Under the pieces are notes generated by a model. It did no database searches. It had not been told where the DNA came from and saw nothing but the letters and a program-made list of their open reading frames with translations. Of a stretch of DNA of 29,654 nucleotides, positions 13,490-19,415 are shown one piece after another. Location: positions 1 through 29,654 of the forward strand of contig WQUT01000018.1 of assembly GCA_009781955.1 (NCBI GenBank), in the 5' to 3' direction. The stretch comes from Pseudomonadota bacterium (GTDB lineage Bacteria; Pseudomonadota; Alphaproteobacteria; Rs-D84). Every line of letters begins with the position of its first letter. The stretch's first letter is position 1. Both the position numbers and the translations under genes were made by a program.

Positions 13490-13913
13490 TTTAAGATTTA
13501 AGATTTACGAATTTAAGATTTGCTAAGAGGCGGGAAATGACATCGGAAGAATTAAGGCAAAGAACAAAAAAATTTTCTTTGAGAATTATAAAACTGGTGG
13601 ATGCTTTGCCCAAAACAACATCGGGCAAGGCGATTGCGGGGCAATTGGTTCGCTCTGGCACATCGGTCGGCGCAAATTACAGGGCCGCGCTGAGAGCAAG
13701 ATCAAAACCTGAATTCGTCTCAAAGGTAGGGGTCGTTATTGAAGAGAGCGATGAAGCCCTATTTTGGTTGGATTTAATAATAGAAGCCGAAATATTGCCT
13801 GAATGTAAAGTTGCCCATTTAAGAAAGGAGGCGGACGAACTTTTATCTATATTCTGCGCCACCAAAGCGTCCGCCCAAAAAAATCTTAAATCCGCAAATC
13901 TTAAATCTTAAAT
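13489..13913. mobile_element. Heptamer-armed insertion carrying a four-helix-bundle gene
   Basis: Two 33-bp inverted repeats (13489-13521 and 13881-13913) match at 31 of 33 positions. Each is built from ATTTAAG-type 7-bp units, and they enclose one complete ORF. The insert sits exactly between the ATPase and permease genes of the mac operon. The left arm overlaps the macB stop and the right arm contains the ORF stop. Closely related arms without the ORF lie at 18674-18806, and a single arm starts queH. The structure parallels the S23-ORF-bearing intervening sequences of 23S rRNA, but lies in an mRNA. Confidence 0.7.
13537..13911 (+). CDS. Four-helix-bundle protein (S23/IVS family)
   Basis: 124 aa of the family first seen as ORFs in 23S rRNA intervening sequences, related in fold to the Avd accessory protein of diversity-generating retroelements. 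Family hallmarks: RTKKFSLRIIKLVDALP, TSGKAIAGQLVRSGTSVGANYRAALRARSKPEF, and KVGVVIEESDEALFWLDLI followed by a last helix. No catalytic residues are known for the family. An AGAGG ribosome-binding site lies about 7-11 bases before the ATG. The C-terminal tail NLKSANLKS and stop are encoded by the right heptamer arm. It has no relation to the flanking efflux genes, so it is an insertion; its base composition is more AT-rich than theirs. Confidence 0.9.
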   Translation: MTSEELRQRTKKFSLRIIKLVDALPKTTSGKAIAGQLVRSGTSVGANYRAALRARSKPEFVSKVGVVIEESDEALFWLDLIIEAEILPECKVAHLRKEADELLSIFCATKASAQKNLKSANLKS

Positions 13914-13927
13914 AAAAGCGAAGCACA

Positions 13928-15148
13928 ATGACCTTTAACGACATCTTGAAAGAATCCTGGCTGTCTATATCGGGAAACAAAATCCGGTCGTTTCTGACGA
14001 TACTCGGCATAATCATCGGCGTTATGGCCGTCGTCGTAATGATGTCTGTCGGCGACGCCGTCCAGAAACAGGTGACGGGCCAGTTTTCGGCATTGGGCAC
14101 CAACACAATTATGATCCGCGCGGGCGCCGCGCAGGCCGGCGGCGTGCGCACAATGTCCGGTATCCAGACGCTGAAGATTGCGGATGCCGAGGCCTTGGGC
14201 CAGTTGCCCGATGTGGACTACGCGACGCCCGTGCGCACGTCCAGCGGGACGCTTGTGTTCGGGAACAAGAACTGGACCACCAGCGCCGTCGGCAGCTATC
14301 CGGCGTATCAGACCATACAGAATATAGAAATGGCCCGGGGAGCGTTCTTTGACGCCGCGGCCGTCCGCAATGCCGGCACGTATGTCGTTCTGGGCCCCAC
14401 CGTCGCGAAAGAACTGGAAATGGACGACGATCCGATCGGCCAGGTGATCCGCATGAACGGCGTGCCGCTGGTCGTCATCGGCGTTACCAAAGAGAAAGGC
14501 GGCGCCGGAATGGCCAATACCGACGACATGGTTTATCTGCCTATCACTACGCTGCAAAAGCGGGTCATGGGATCGCGCTTTCCGGATTCCGTACCGCAGA
14601 TAGTGCTGAGGCTGGGCGCGAACGCCGACAACGCGCTCGTGACTGATCAGATTACCGCCCTGCTCCGCGAGCGGCACAATCTGAAAGACGACGCCCGCGA
14701 TGATTTCCAAATAACGGACATGAAGCAGATTATGGATACAATGAACACCGTCACCGGGTTCCTTAAAATGCTGCTGATGGCGATAGCAAGCGTGTCATTG
14801 CTGGTGGGGTCCATCGGGATTATGAACATGATGCTGGTATCCGTCGCCGAACGCACGCGCGAAATCGGCATAAGAAAGGCCATCGGGGCCAAGGAAAAGC
14901 ACATTATAATCCAGTTCCTGTCCGAATCGGTTTTAATATCGTTCATGGGGTCCGTGCTGGGGTTCTTGCTGGGCGTGGTTTTGTCCCAGACGGTTCTGCC
15001 CGGCGTTATGAATATGACGGTGCCGCTGAACATCTGGTCGGTCTTTTTATCAATCGGCGTCGCCGGCGTGGTCGGAATCGCATCCGGCGTATTCCCCGCG
15101 TTAAAGGCGGCGAAACTGAACCCGATAGATTCGCTGCGGTATGAGTAA
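13928..15148 (+). CDS. macB: MacB-type ABC transporter permease (FtsX-like)
   Basis: 406-aa membrane subunit of the exporter. The N-terminal helix FLTILGIIIGVMAVVVMMSV is followed by a large periplasmic MacB_PCD domain (about residues 45-270). The FtsX core has three helices: LLMAIASVSLLVGSIGIMNMMLVSV with the conserved coupling segment ERTREIGIRKAIGAKEKHI, then VLISFMGSVLGFLLGVVLS and a last helix ending SGVFPALKAAKLNPIDSLRYE, the canonical C-terminus. It is separated from its ATPase by the inserted 425-bp element, and only 14 bases with no clear Shine-Dalgarno lie between that element and the ATG. Translation may therefore depend on the inserted gene. Confidence 0.93.
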   Translation: MTFNDILKESWLSISGNKIRSFLTILGIIIGVMAVVVMMSVGDAVQKQVTGQFSALGTNTIMIRAGAAQAGGVRTMSGIQTLKIADAEALGQLPDVDYATPVRTSSGTLVFGNKNWTTSAVGSYPAYQTIQNIEMARGAFFDAAAVRNAGTYVVLGPTVAKELEMDDDPIGQVIRMNGVPLVVIGVTKEKGGAGMANTDDMVYLPITTLQKRVMGSRFPDSVPQIVLRLGANADNALVTDQITALLRERHNLKDDARDDFQITDMKQIMDTMNTVTGFLKMLLMAIASVSLLVGSIGIMNMMLVSVAERTREIGIRKAIGAKEKHIIIQFLSESVLISFMGSVLGFLLGVVLSQTVLPGVMNMTVPLNIWSVFLSIGVAGVVGIASGVFPALKAAKLNPIDSLRYE

Positions 15149-15211
15149 TGAATAATCGCTTGAATAATGTATTCAAAAAAGATAAGATTCAAACCACGGG
15201 TTTATAAAAGC

Positions 15212-15241
15212 GTCCTAAAAAACCGTTCGGTTTTTTAGGAC
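15212..15241. terminator. Bidirectional terminator after the mac operon
   Basis: A 14-bp perfect stem GTCCTAAAAAACCG/CGGTTTTTTAGGAC with a two-base centre. T-runs lie within the stem on both strands. It is about 65 bases after the permease stop. A partial copy of one arm (AAAAAAACCGAACG) recurs at about 15323-15336. The rest of 15149-15360 shows no gene. Confidence 0.7.
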
Positions 15242-15360
15242 ACCTTTCTTGCCCGTCTCAAAAATAAAAACCCCCAGAAATCTGCGCATTTTTCGTTGCC
15301 CCTGTTTTGTCAGTCAGCGGGTAAAAAAACCGAACGTTTATTTTCCCTGGTTGGGTTCGC

Positions 15361-16671
15361 ATGATTCCGGCAGTTTTCCGCATGGTTGCGGCATTATGCG
15401 CATTTGTAGGGGCAAATAATTATTTGCCCCTACAATGGTTCGGACTGGGGACAGGCGGCGCATACGCTACTCAGATCGCAAACGTCGGATATGTTCACGC
15501 CTATATCGCCGCAAAAACCGGCGTTACAGTGCCGATAAACCCCGTCCAAACAAACGTCGCCCAGGCCGTCAATGTGCATTATCTGCTGGCCGTTATTGAT
15601 AAGCTGAACGAACTGTCGCCGGCCAGCACCGCTACGACTTACCAAACGCATCCGCGTGCGACACAGCAAGTGGCGGATACCTGGGCCGTGGCGAATGCTG
15701 TAAACCGTCTGTTCAATTGCAACGTCGGCGGATATTGGAAACAGGTGACGGTTGGCACAGGCAATCACCTTGACGGCGGCGGTGCGAACGACGGCAGCGG
15801 GACGGGCGGCAGTGTCCGGTGCGTGACGTGCTCTGCGGGCTCATTTTGCCCCGCGGGCCAGGAAACGCCCGTATTATGCAACACTCTATCCGGCGTGAAT
15901 CCCGTTGGCGGATCGTTTGCGTCGGTCAGTCCTTTTGGCGCGAACACGGACTGCAGATACACCGCGCCGAATAAAACGATAACGGGCTGCGCATCCGTGA
16001 CATCACAGCAGGTCGCGTATAACGGCGCGTCTTGGCCGGCCAGCACGTATTCGGTATCCGCGAGCGCGGGATACTATATATCTAATAACAACACATCCGG
16101 CGCGACATGCACGATATGTCCCAAGGACTATTATTGCACCGGCGGCGCCAACGCGGCGGTGCCATGCAGCACGATAGGCGCGGGATATGTGACCGATGGC
16201 ACGGGCGCAAGCGCAAGCAGCCAGTGCCATGCGCCGGCCCCCCTTATAGCCAAAGACATGATTTGTTATAATGATTCCACAAATACTACAATCAGCTATA
16301 CCGGGGGAAATACCAATATGAACTGCAATTGGGGTTTTGGTTCGCAACCAGTGGCCGGTTTCTCTGGATATTATGTAACCGGCACATGCACGAACAACCC
16401 GAATCCATCGGGTTGCAATGGATACTGCTGCTATGATTGGTCGTCATCGTCATGCCTGGGCTCTCCGACATATAGTGCCAGCGGCATATACTGCTGGTGC
16501 AGATTAATGCGAATCTCTGACGGAGCATTCGGCAGATATTATGTGTCCGAGGGCGATAATGGTTCTGCGTCGGGATGTGCAAATAGATGTGCGGGGGCTT
16601 GCATAGGATACGTTAATAACGCAGGCGTGATCAATAATTCTATGGCCAGCGCTTTGCTAAATTCCTGGTGA
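15361..16671 (+). CDS. Secreted Cys-rich protein with eukaryote-like modules
   Basis: 436 aa, probably exported: MIPAVFRMVAALCAF resembles the start of a signal peptide. The following VGANNYLPLQ is encoded by a perfect palindrome, so the cleavage region is altered or extended. Residues about 25-140 are Ala/Asn/Thr-rich. From about 150 a cysteine-module region begins (CVTCSAGSFCPAGQETPVLC, then CTICPKDYYCTGGANAAVPC), resembling the CP-x-GYYC modules of eukaryotic TNFR/ephrin-receptor-like repeats. A Cys-dense C-terminal domain (NGYCCYDWSSSSC, CWCRLMRI, CANRCAGAC) ends the protein. Likely surface or secreted, with disulfides. No Shine-Dalgarno is obvious, and an alternative start is the Met at 15382. 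Function unknown. Confidence 0.78.
   Translation: MIPAVFRMVAALCAFVGANNYLPLQWFGLGTGGAYATQIANVGYVHAYIAAKTGVTVPINPVQTNVAQAVNVHYLLAVIDKLNELSPASTATTYQTHPRATQQVADTWAVANAVNRLFNCNVGGYWKQVTVGTGNHLDGGGANDGSGTGGSVRCVTCSAGSFCPAGQETPVLCNTLSGVNPVGGSFASVSPFGANTDCRYTAPNKTITGCASVTSQQVAYNGASWPASTYSVSASAGYYISNNNTSGATCTICPKDYYCTGGANAAVPCSTIGAGYVTDGTGASASSQCHAPAPLIAKDMICYNDSTNTTISYTGGNTNMNCNWGFGSQPVAGFSGYYVTGTCTNNPNPSGCNGYCCYDWSSSSCLGSPTYSASGIYCWCRLMRISDGAFGRYYVSEGDNGSASGCANRCAGACIGYVNNAGVINNSMASALLNSW
15404..15435. repeat. Perfect 32-bp palindrome, minimal GTAGGGGC element
   Basis: Half-site TTGTAGGGGCAAATAA followed directly by its exact inverse, with no loop. The 28-bp core 15406-15433 has the same ends as the 67-bp elements. 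It is read as VGANNYLPL in the secreted protein. Confidence 0.95.
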
Positions 16672-16698
16672 TGCCGCCGCCGCACCATGCGACACGAT

Positions 16699-16722
16699 TC
16701 AATGGGATCCGGATCCCATTGA
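16699..16722. repeat. Perfect 24-bp palindrome
   Basis: TCAATGGGATCC followed by its exact inverse, 27 bases after the stop of the secreted-protein gene. It could be an operator or a short hairpin. There is no T-run, so it is unlikely to terminate alone. Confidence 0.7.
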
Positions 16723-16758
16723 TACAGGTAATTTTTACGCTGCCCCTATTTTTTACAG

Positions 16759-16792
16759 AATCCCCTGAATTTTTACAAAAATTCAGGGGATT
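16759..16792. terminator. Bidirectional intrinsic terminator
   Basis: A 16-bp perfect stem AATCCCCTGAATTTTT with its inverse around a two-base centre, followed by T-rich sequence. It is positioned to end the secreted-protein transcript. Between this and 16850 I see nothing else. Confidence 0.75.
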
Positions 16793-16850
16793 TATTATAT
16801 AAATGCCGGTTTTTATAGCAAATGCAAGCAGTTAAGCATTATTTCATATT

Positions 16851-16870
16851 AAAAAGCCTGAATATTCAGG
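16851..16870 (-). terminator. Terminator of parB
   Basis: On the minus strand the palindrome CCTGAATATTCAGG is followed by CTTTTT, 23 bases after the parB stop. Confidence 0.65.
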
Positions 16871-16880
16871 GAAATTATCA

Positions 16881-16906
16881 TGGGGACGGATATTATTTGC
16901 CCCTAC
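16881..16906. repeat. Partial GTAGGGGC element at the parB 3' end
   Basis: On the minus strand it reads GTAGGGGCAAATAATA then a degraded GTCCCCA end. Read in the third phase it gives AGG GGC AAA TAA, i.e. the last codons (RGK) and the stop of parB. Confidence 0.75.
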
Positions 16907-17771
16907 AAATTACCTCTGCAATCTCTTCCAAGTGTTTCCGCGATTCAAAATGAATCGTTATATCCCCTGCCCCGCCTTTTCTTTCGCGGATTTTCACATT
17001 TGCGCCAACCGCGGATTTCAGTTTCTTTGCATATTTCGCAACTGTTTCGGGCGGCAGAGAATTTGCCTGAAAAAACCGGCTTTTTGATGACCGCGGCACC
17101 GATTTTACCAGGCTTTCGGTGTCGGCAACAGAGAGCCCCCTGCCAACAATCTGGCGCGCCAGTTCGTCCGGGTTTTCCGCGACAGCGATTGCGCGGGCGT
17201 GCGACGCCGAAATCTCGCCGCTCACCACCATTTTCTTTACCGATTCGGGCAATGTTTCCAGGCGCATAATATTGCGTATATAGCTTTCCGATTTGCCGAT
17301 TAAACGCGATATGTCTTTGTGCGCATACCCGCACTTTTCCATCAGATTTTTATAGGCCGCGCCCTCTTCCAACGGGTTCAGATTTTCGCGCTGGACATTT
17401 TCAATCAATGCGATTTCCATCGCGTTCTCGGTCGCCACGTTCTTTACCAATGCCGGAATTTCCGGCAATCCCGCCAGCCTGCTGGCGCGCCAGCGGCGTT
17501 CGCCCGCGATGATTTCGTATTGCTGCGCGCCCCCCAGTCGCACCAGAATCGGCTGCAACACACCTTTTTCGCGAATGCTGGCCGCCAGATCGGCCAGTTC
17601 CGAATCCGCGAACGTCTTGCGCGGCTGATCCGGATTAGGCGCGATCTGGGCAATCGGAATATTGCGCACGACCACGCGCTCGCCCCCAGCCAGCACTGAA
17701 ATTTCAGGCGAATTTCCCATTTCATTTTTCAGGTCGGCAAGTCCCTTGCCCAGTCCAAATTTTGATGGCAT
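16893..17771 (-). CDS. parB: Chromosome-partitioning protein ParB
   Basis: 292-aa CTP-dependent DNA clamp that loads at parS and works with ParA in chromosome segregation. The start at 17771 (MPSKFGLGKGL) has an AAGGGG site 5-6 bases upstream. The frame extends 21 codons further up, but only through heptamer repeat sequence. Visible: the typical N-terminal ParA-interacting GLGKGL, the ParB/Srx domain IAPNPDQPRKTF, CTP-binding motifs GERRWRASRLAG and LIENVQRENLNPLEEG, and helix-turn-helix HKDISRLIGKSESYIRNIMRL. It then has a linker and a C-terminal dimerisation region. The last residues and stop come from a palindromic element. Confidence 0.96.
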   Translation of the reverse strand: MPSKFGLGKGLADLKNEMGNSPEISVLAGGERVVVRNIPIAQIAPNPDQPRKTFADSELADLAASIREKGVLQPILVRLGGAQQYEIIAGERRWRASRLAGLPEIPALVKNVATENAMEIALIENVQRENLNPLEEGAAYKNLMEKCGYAHKDISRLIGKSESYIRNIMRLETLPESVKKMVVSGEISASHARAIAVAENPDELARQIVGRGLSVADTESLVKSVPRSSKSRFFQANSLPPETVAKYAKKLKSAVGANVKIRERKGGAGDITIHFESRKHLEEIAEVICRGK

Positions 17772-17784
17772 AATAGCCCCTTTT

Positions 17785-17849
17785 GGTAACTGGTGATTGG
17801 TAAATGGCGACTGGTGTTTAATGTTTCCAGTCACCAGTTACTAGTCACC
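17785..17849. repeat. Heptamer-armed stem between parA and parB
   Basis: Five 7-bp units GGTAACT, GGTGATT, GGTAAAT, GGCGACT, GGTGTTT (17785-17819) face AGTCACC, AGTTACT, AGTCACC (17829-17849) across a short gap. The right arm writes the end of ParA (GGVGD) and its TAG stop. Confidence 0.88.
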
Positions 17850-18620
17850 AACGCCGCCTTCGGTGGCGTTTACTATTTCCGTCGCAACACGCAGGTATGC
17901 TTGGGATCCCGGCGAACCGAAGTCGTAAAATAACGCCGGTTTTCCATGACTTGGCGCCTCTGACAACCTCACATTCCGCGGCACCACGGTTTTGAATACC
18001 TTGTTTCCGAACGTTCCGCGGACATCTTCCTCTATCGCGCGCGACAAATTGTTCCGCCGGTCATACATGGTCAGTAACACGCCCAATATATTCAGGCTTT
18101 TGTTCCATTTTGCCTGAATTTCCGACACGTTATTCATCAGGTGCTGGATCCCTTCCAGCGCGTAAAATTCGCATTGCAGCGGCACAATTATGGAATCCGC
18201 GGTCGTGAGGGCGTTTAAGGTCAAAAAGCCGAGGGCAGGGGGGCAATCCAGCAGGATATAGTCATAATGCGCCGCCAGCGGTTTCAGGGCGTCGCGCAGC
18301 CGGTATTCGCGGTTTTCCATATCCAGCAAATCAACCTCTGCCCCCGACAATCTGGGGCTGCTGGGCAGGATATGCATGTTTTCAATCGCGGTGGAAAGTA
18401 TATTGTCGGCCGCCGCCGCGGTTCCCATAATTACATCGCGGACGTTTTGTTCATGGCCGCTGCGGACAAAGCCCAGGCCCGTTCCGGCGTTTCCCTGGGG
18501 ATCCAGGTCAACCAACAGAACGCGGCGCTTTATGGCGGCCAGCGACGCGCCGATATTGATCGCGGTCGTTGTTTTTCCAACCCCGCCCTTTTGATTTGCA
18601 AAAGCGATTATTCTTACCAT
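17841..18620 (-). CDS. parA: Chromosome-partitioning ATPase ParA
   Basis: 259-aa Walker-type ATPase (ParA/Soj) that moves ParB-parS complexes. The start at 18620 (MVRIIAFANQKGGVGKTTT) puts the deviant Walker A KGGVGKT at residues 11-17. An AAGGAA site and a promoter lie upstream; the longer frame to 18671 would overlap that promoter. Also visible: VLLVDLDPQGNAGTGLG, the Walker B-like YILLDCPPALGFLTLNAL, and VPLQCEFYALEGIQHLMN. Second gene of rsmG-parA-parB, the conserved order seen near replication origins in many bacteria. Confidence 0.97.
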   Translation of the reverse strand: MVRIIAFANQKGGVGKTTTAINIGASLAAIKRRVLLVDLDPQGNAGTGLGFVRSGHEQNVRDVIMGTAAAADNILSTAIENMHILPSSPRLSGAEVDLLDMENREYRLRDALKPLAAHYDYILLDCPPALGFLTLNALTTADSIIVPLQCEFYALEGIQHLMNNVSEIQAKWNKSLNILGVLLTMYDRRNNLSRAIEEDVRGTFGNKVFKTVVPRNVRLSEAPSHGKPALFYDFGSPGSQAYLRVATEIVNATEGGVGD

Positions 18621-18642
18621 GTATTGTATTTTCCTTGAACAA

Positions 18643-18671
18643 AACATAGAAAATCGCCGCGATTCGGTCAA
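18643..18671 (-). promoter_or_regulatory. Promoter of parA
   Basis: TTGACC (18671-18666), 17-base spacer, TATGTT (18648-18643), 22 bases before the ATG. The -35 box sits a few bases from the left arm of the heptamer element at 18674, so the element lies immediately upstream of the promoter. Confidence 0.6.
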
Positions 18672-18673
18672 GG

Positions 18674-18806
18674 GATTTAAGATTTAAGATTTAGTGATTT
18701 AAGATTTGTTAGTATATTCTGAGGGTTGCCGATTAATTCGTGCGAAATGCAAAATATAATTAGTGTCAACACGACCTAAATCAGCAAATCCGTAAATCAT
18801 AAATTT
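18674..18806. repeat. Heptamer-armed element between rsmG and parA, without ORF
   Basis: The left arm GATTTAAGATTTAAGATTTA and on (18674-18707) matches the left arm of the mac-operon insertion at 30 of 33 positions. The right arm (18776-18806) uses inverse AAATC-type units and encodes the RsmG tail (IYDLRIC) with its TGA at 18783-18781. The about 70-base loop holds no gene I can support; it contains CGAAATGCAAAATAT, also found upstream of metG. Confidence 0.8.
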
Positions 18807-19356
18807 CTGCAACAAACCCGTCCCCCGTTTTTGATGGGAAAAGTTCATACCCGAAATCATATTTAGCGTTAGCCGTGCGGATTTCGTCCAAAATTTGTCG
18901 GCCTTTTAATAAAAAAAGCCTGTTTTTATAGGGAAAAACCATGTCCAGAATTTTAATCAACGGGGCGAACGCGCGCGCCGTGAAAACGGTTGGTGATTGT
19001 CGGTCGGCGGAAATCCGGTGTTTTTTCAGGTAATCTTCCACCCGCCCGTGAAATATTGTCAGGTTGGACAGGCCTAATTCGCGCTTTAATTCCATCAAAA
19101 AGCCTGTTTTTTTAGCAACCGATTCGGTGCATGTCACGTTATAACCCAGTATCGCCAGAACAACACCGGGGAACCCCGCGCCGGACCCCAGGTCAATCAC
19201 GGACGCATCATGCGGGATATATTCCGCCAGCTGCGCGGAATCGTCAAAATGCCGCGATTCTATTTCGCTCAGGGTACTGGGCGCCACCAGATTCATGCGC
19301 CCGTTCCATTCGCGCAGCAACGCCGCATATTTTTCAAATTTTTCGGATATTTCCAT
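18781..19356 (-). CDS. rsmG: 16S rRNA (guanine-N7) methyltransferase RsmG
   Basis: SAM-dependent enzyme methylating G527 of 16S rRNA (E. coli numbering). 191 aa. Visible: N-terminal LLREWNGRMNLVAPSTLSEIESRHFDDS, SAM motif SVIDLGSGAGFPGVVLAI, CTESVAKKTGFLMELKRELG, and FTARAFAPLIKILDMVFPY with LFLLKGRQI. The C-terminal residues IYDLRIC and the stop are written by a heptamer arm, replacing the usual short end of the family. First gene of the partition operon, with a clear promoter. Confidence 0.95.
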   Translation of the reverse strand: MEISEKFEKYAALLREWNGRMNLVAPSTLSEIESRHFDDSAQLAEYIPHDASVIDLGSGAGFPGVVLAILGYNVTCTESVAKKTGFLMELKRELGLSNLTIFHGRVEDYLKKHRISADRQSPTVFTARAFAPLIKILDMVFPYKNRLFLLKGRQILDEIRTANAKYDFGYELFPSKTGDGFVAEIYDLRIC

Positions 19357-19377
19357 AATGCTATTGCACCTTTACCC

Positions 19378-19410
19378 TTGAATTGTATCATGTTTTAATC
19401 TAATATTCAA
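19378..19410. promoter_or_regulatory. Interlocked divergent promoters (rsmG minus, TPR gene plus)
   Basis: Plus strand: TTGAAT (19378-19383), 17-base spacer, TAATAT (19401-19406), nine bases before the ATG at 19416. Minus strand: TTGAAT (19410-19405), 17-base spacer, TACAAT (19387-19382). Each -35 box overlaps the other promoter's -10 box, so only one direction can be occupied at a time. Confidence 0.75.
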
Positions 19411-19415
19411 AAACT

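Noticed and set aside
17772..17834. Upstream extension of ParB by 21 codons
   Set aside because: Encoded by heptamer repeats without a ribosome-binding site; the downstream ATG at 17771 has AAGGGG and the conserved ParB N-terminus.
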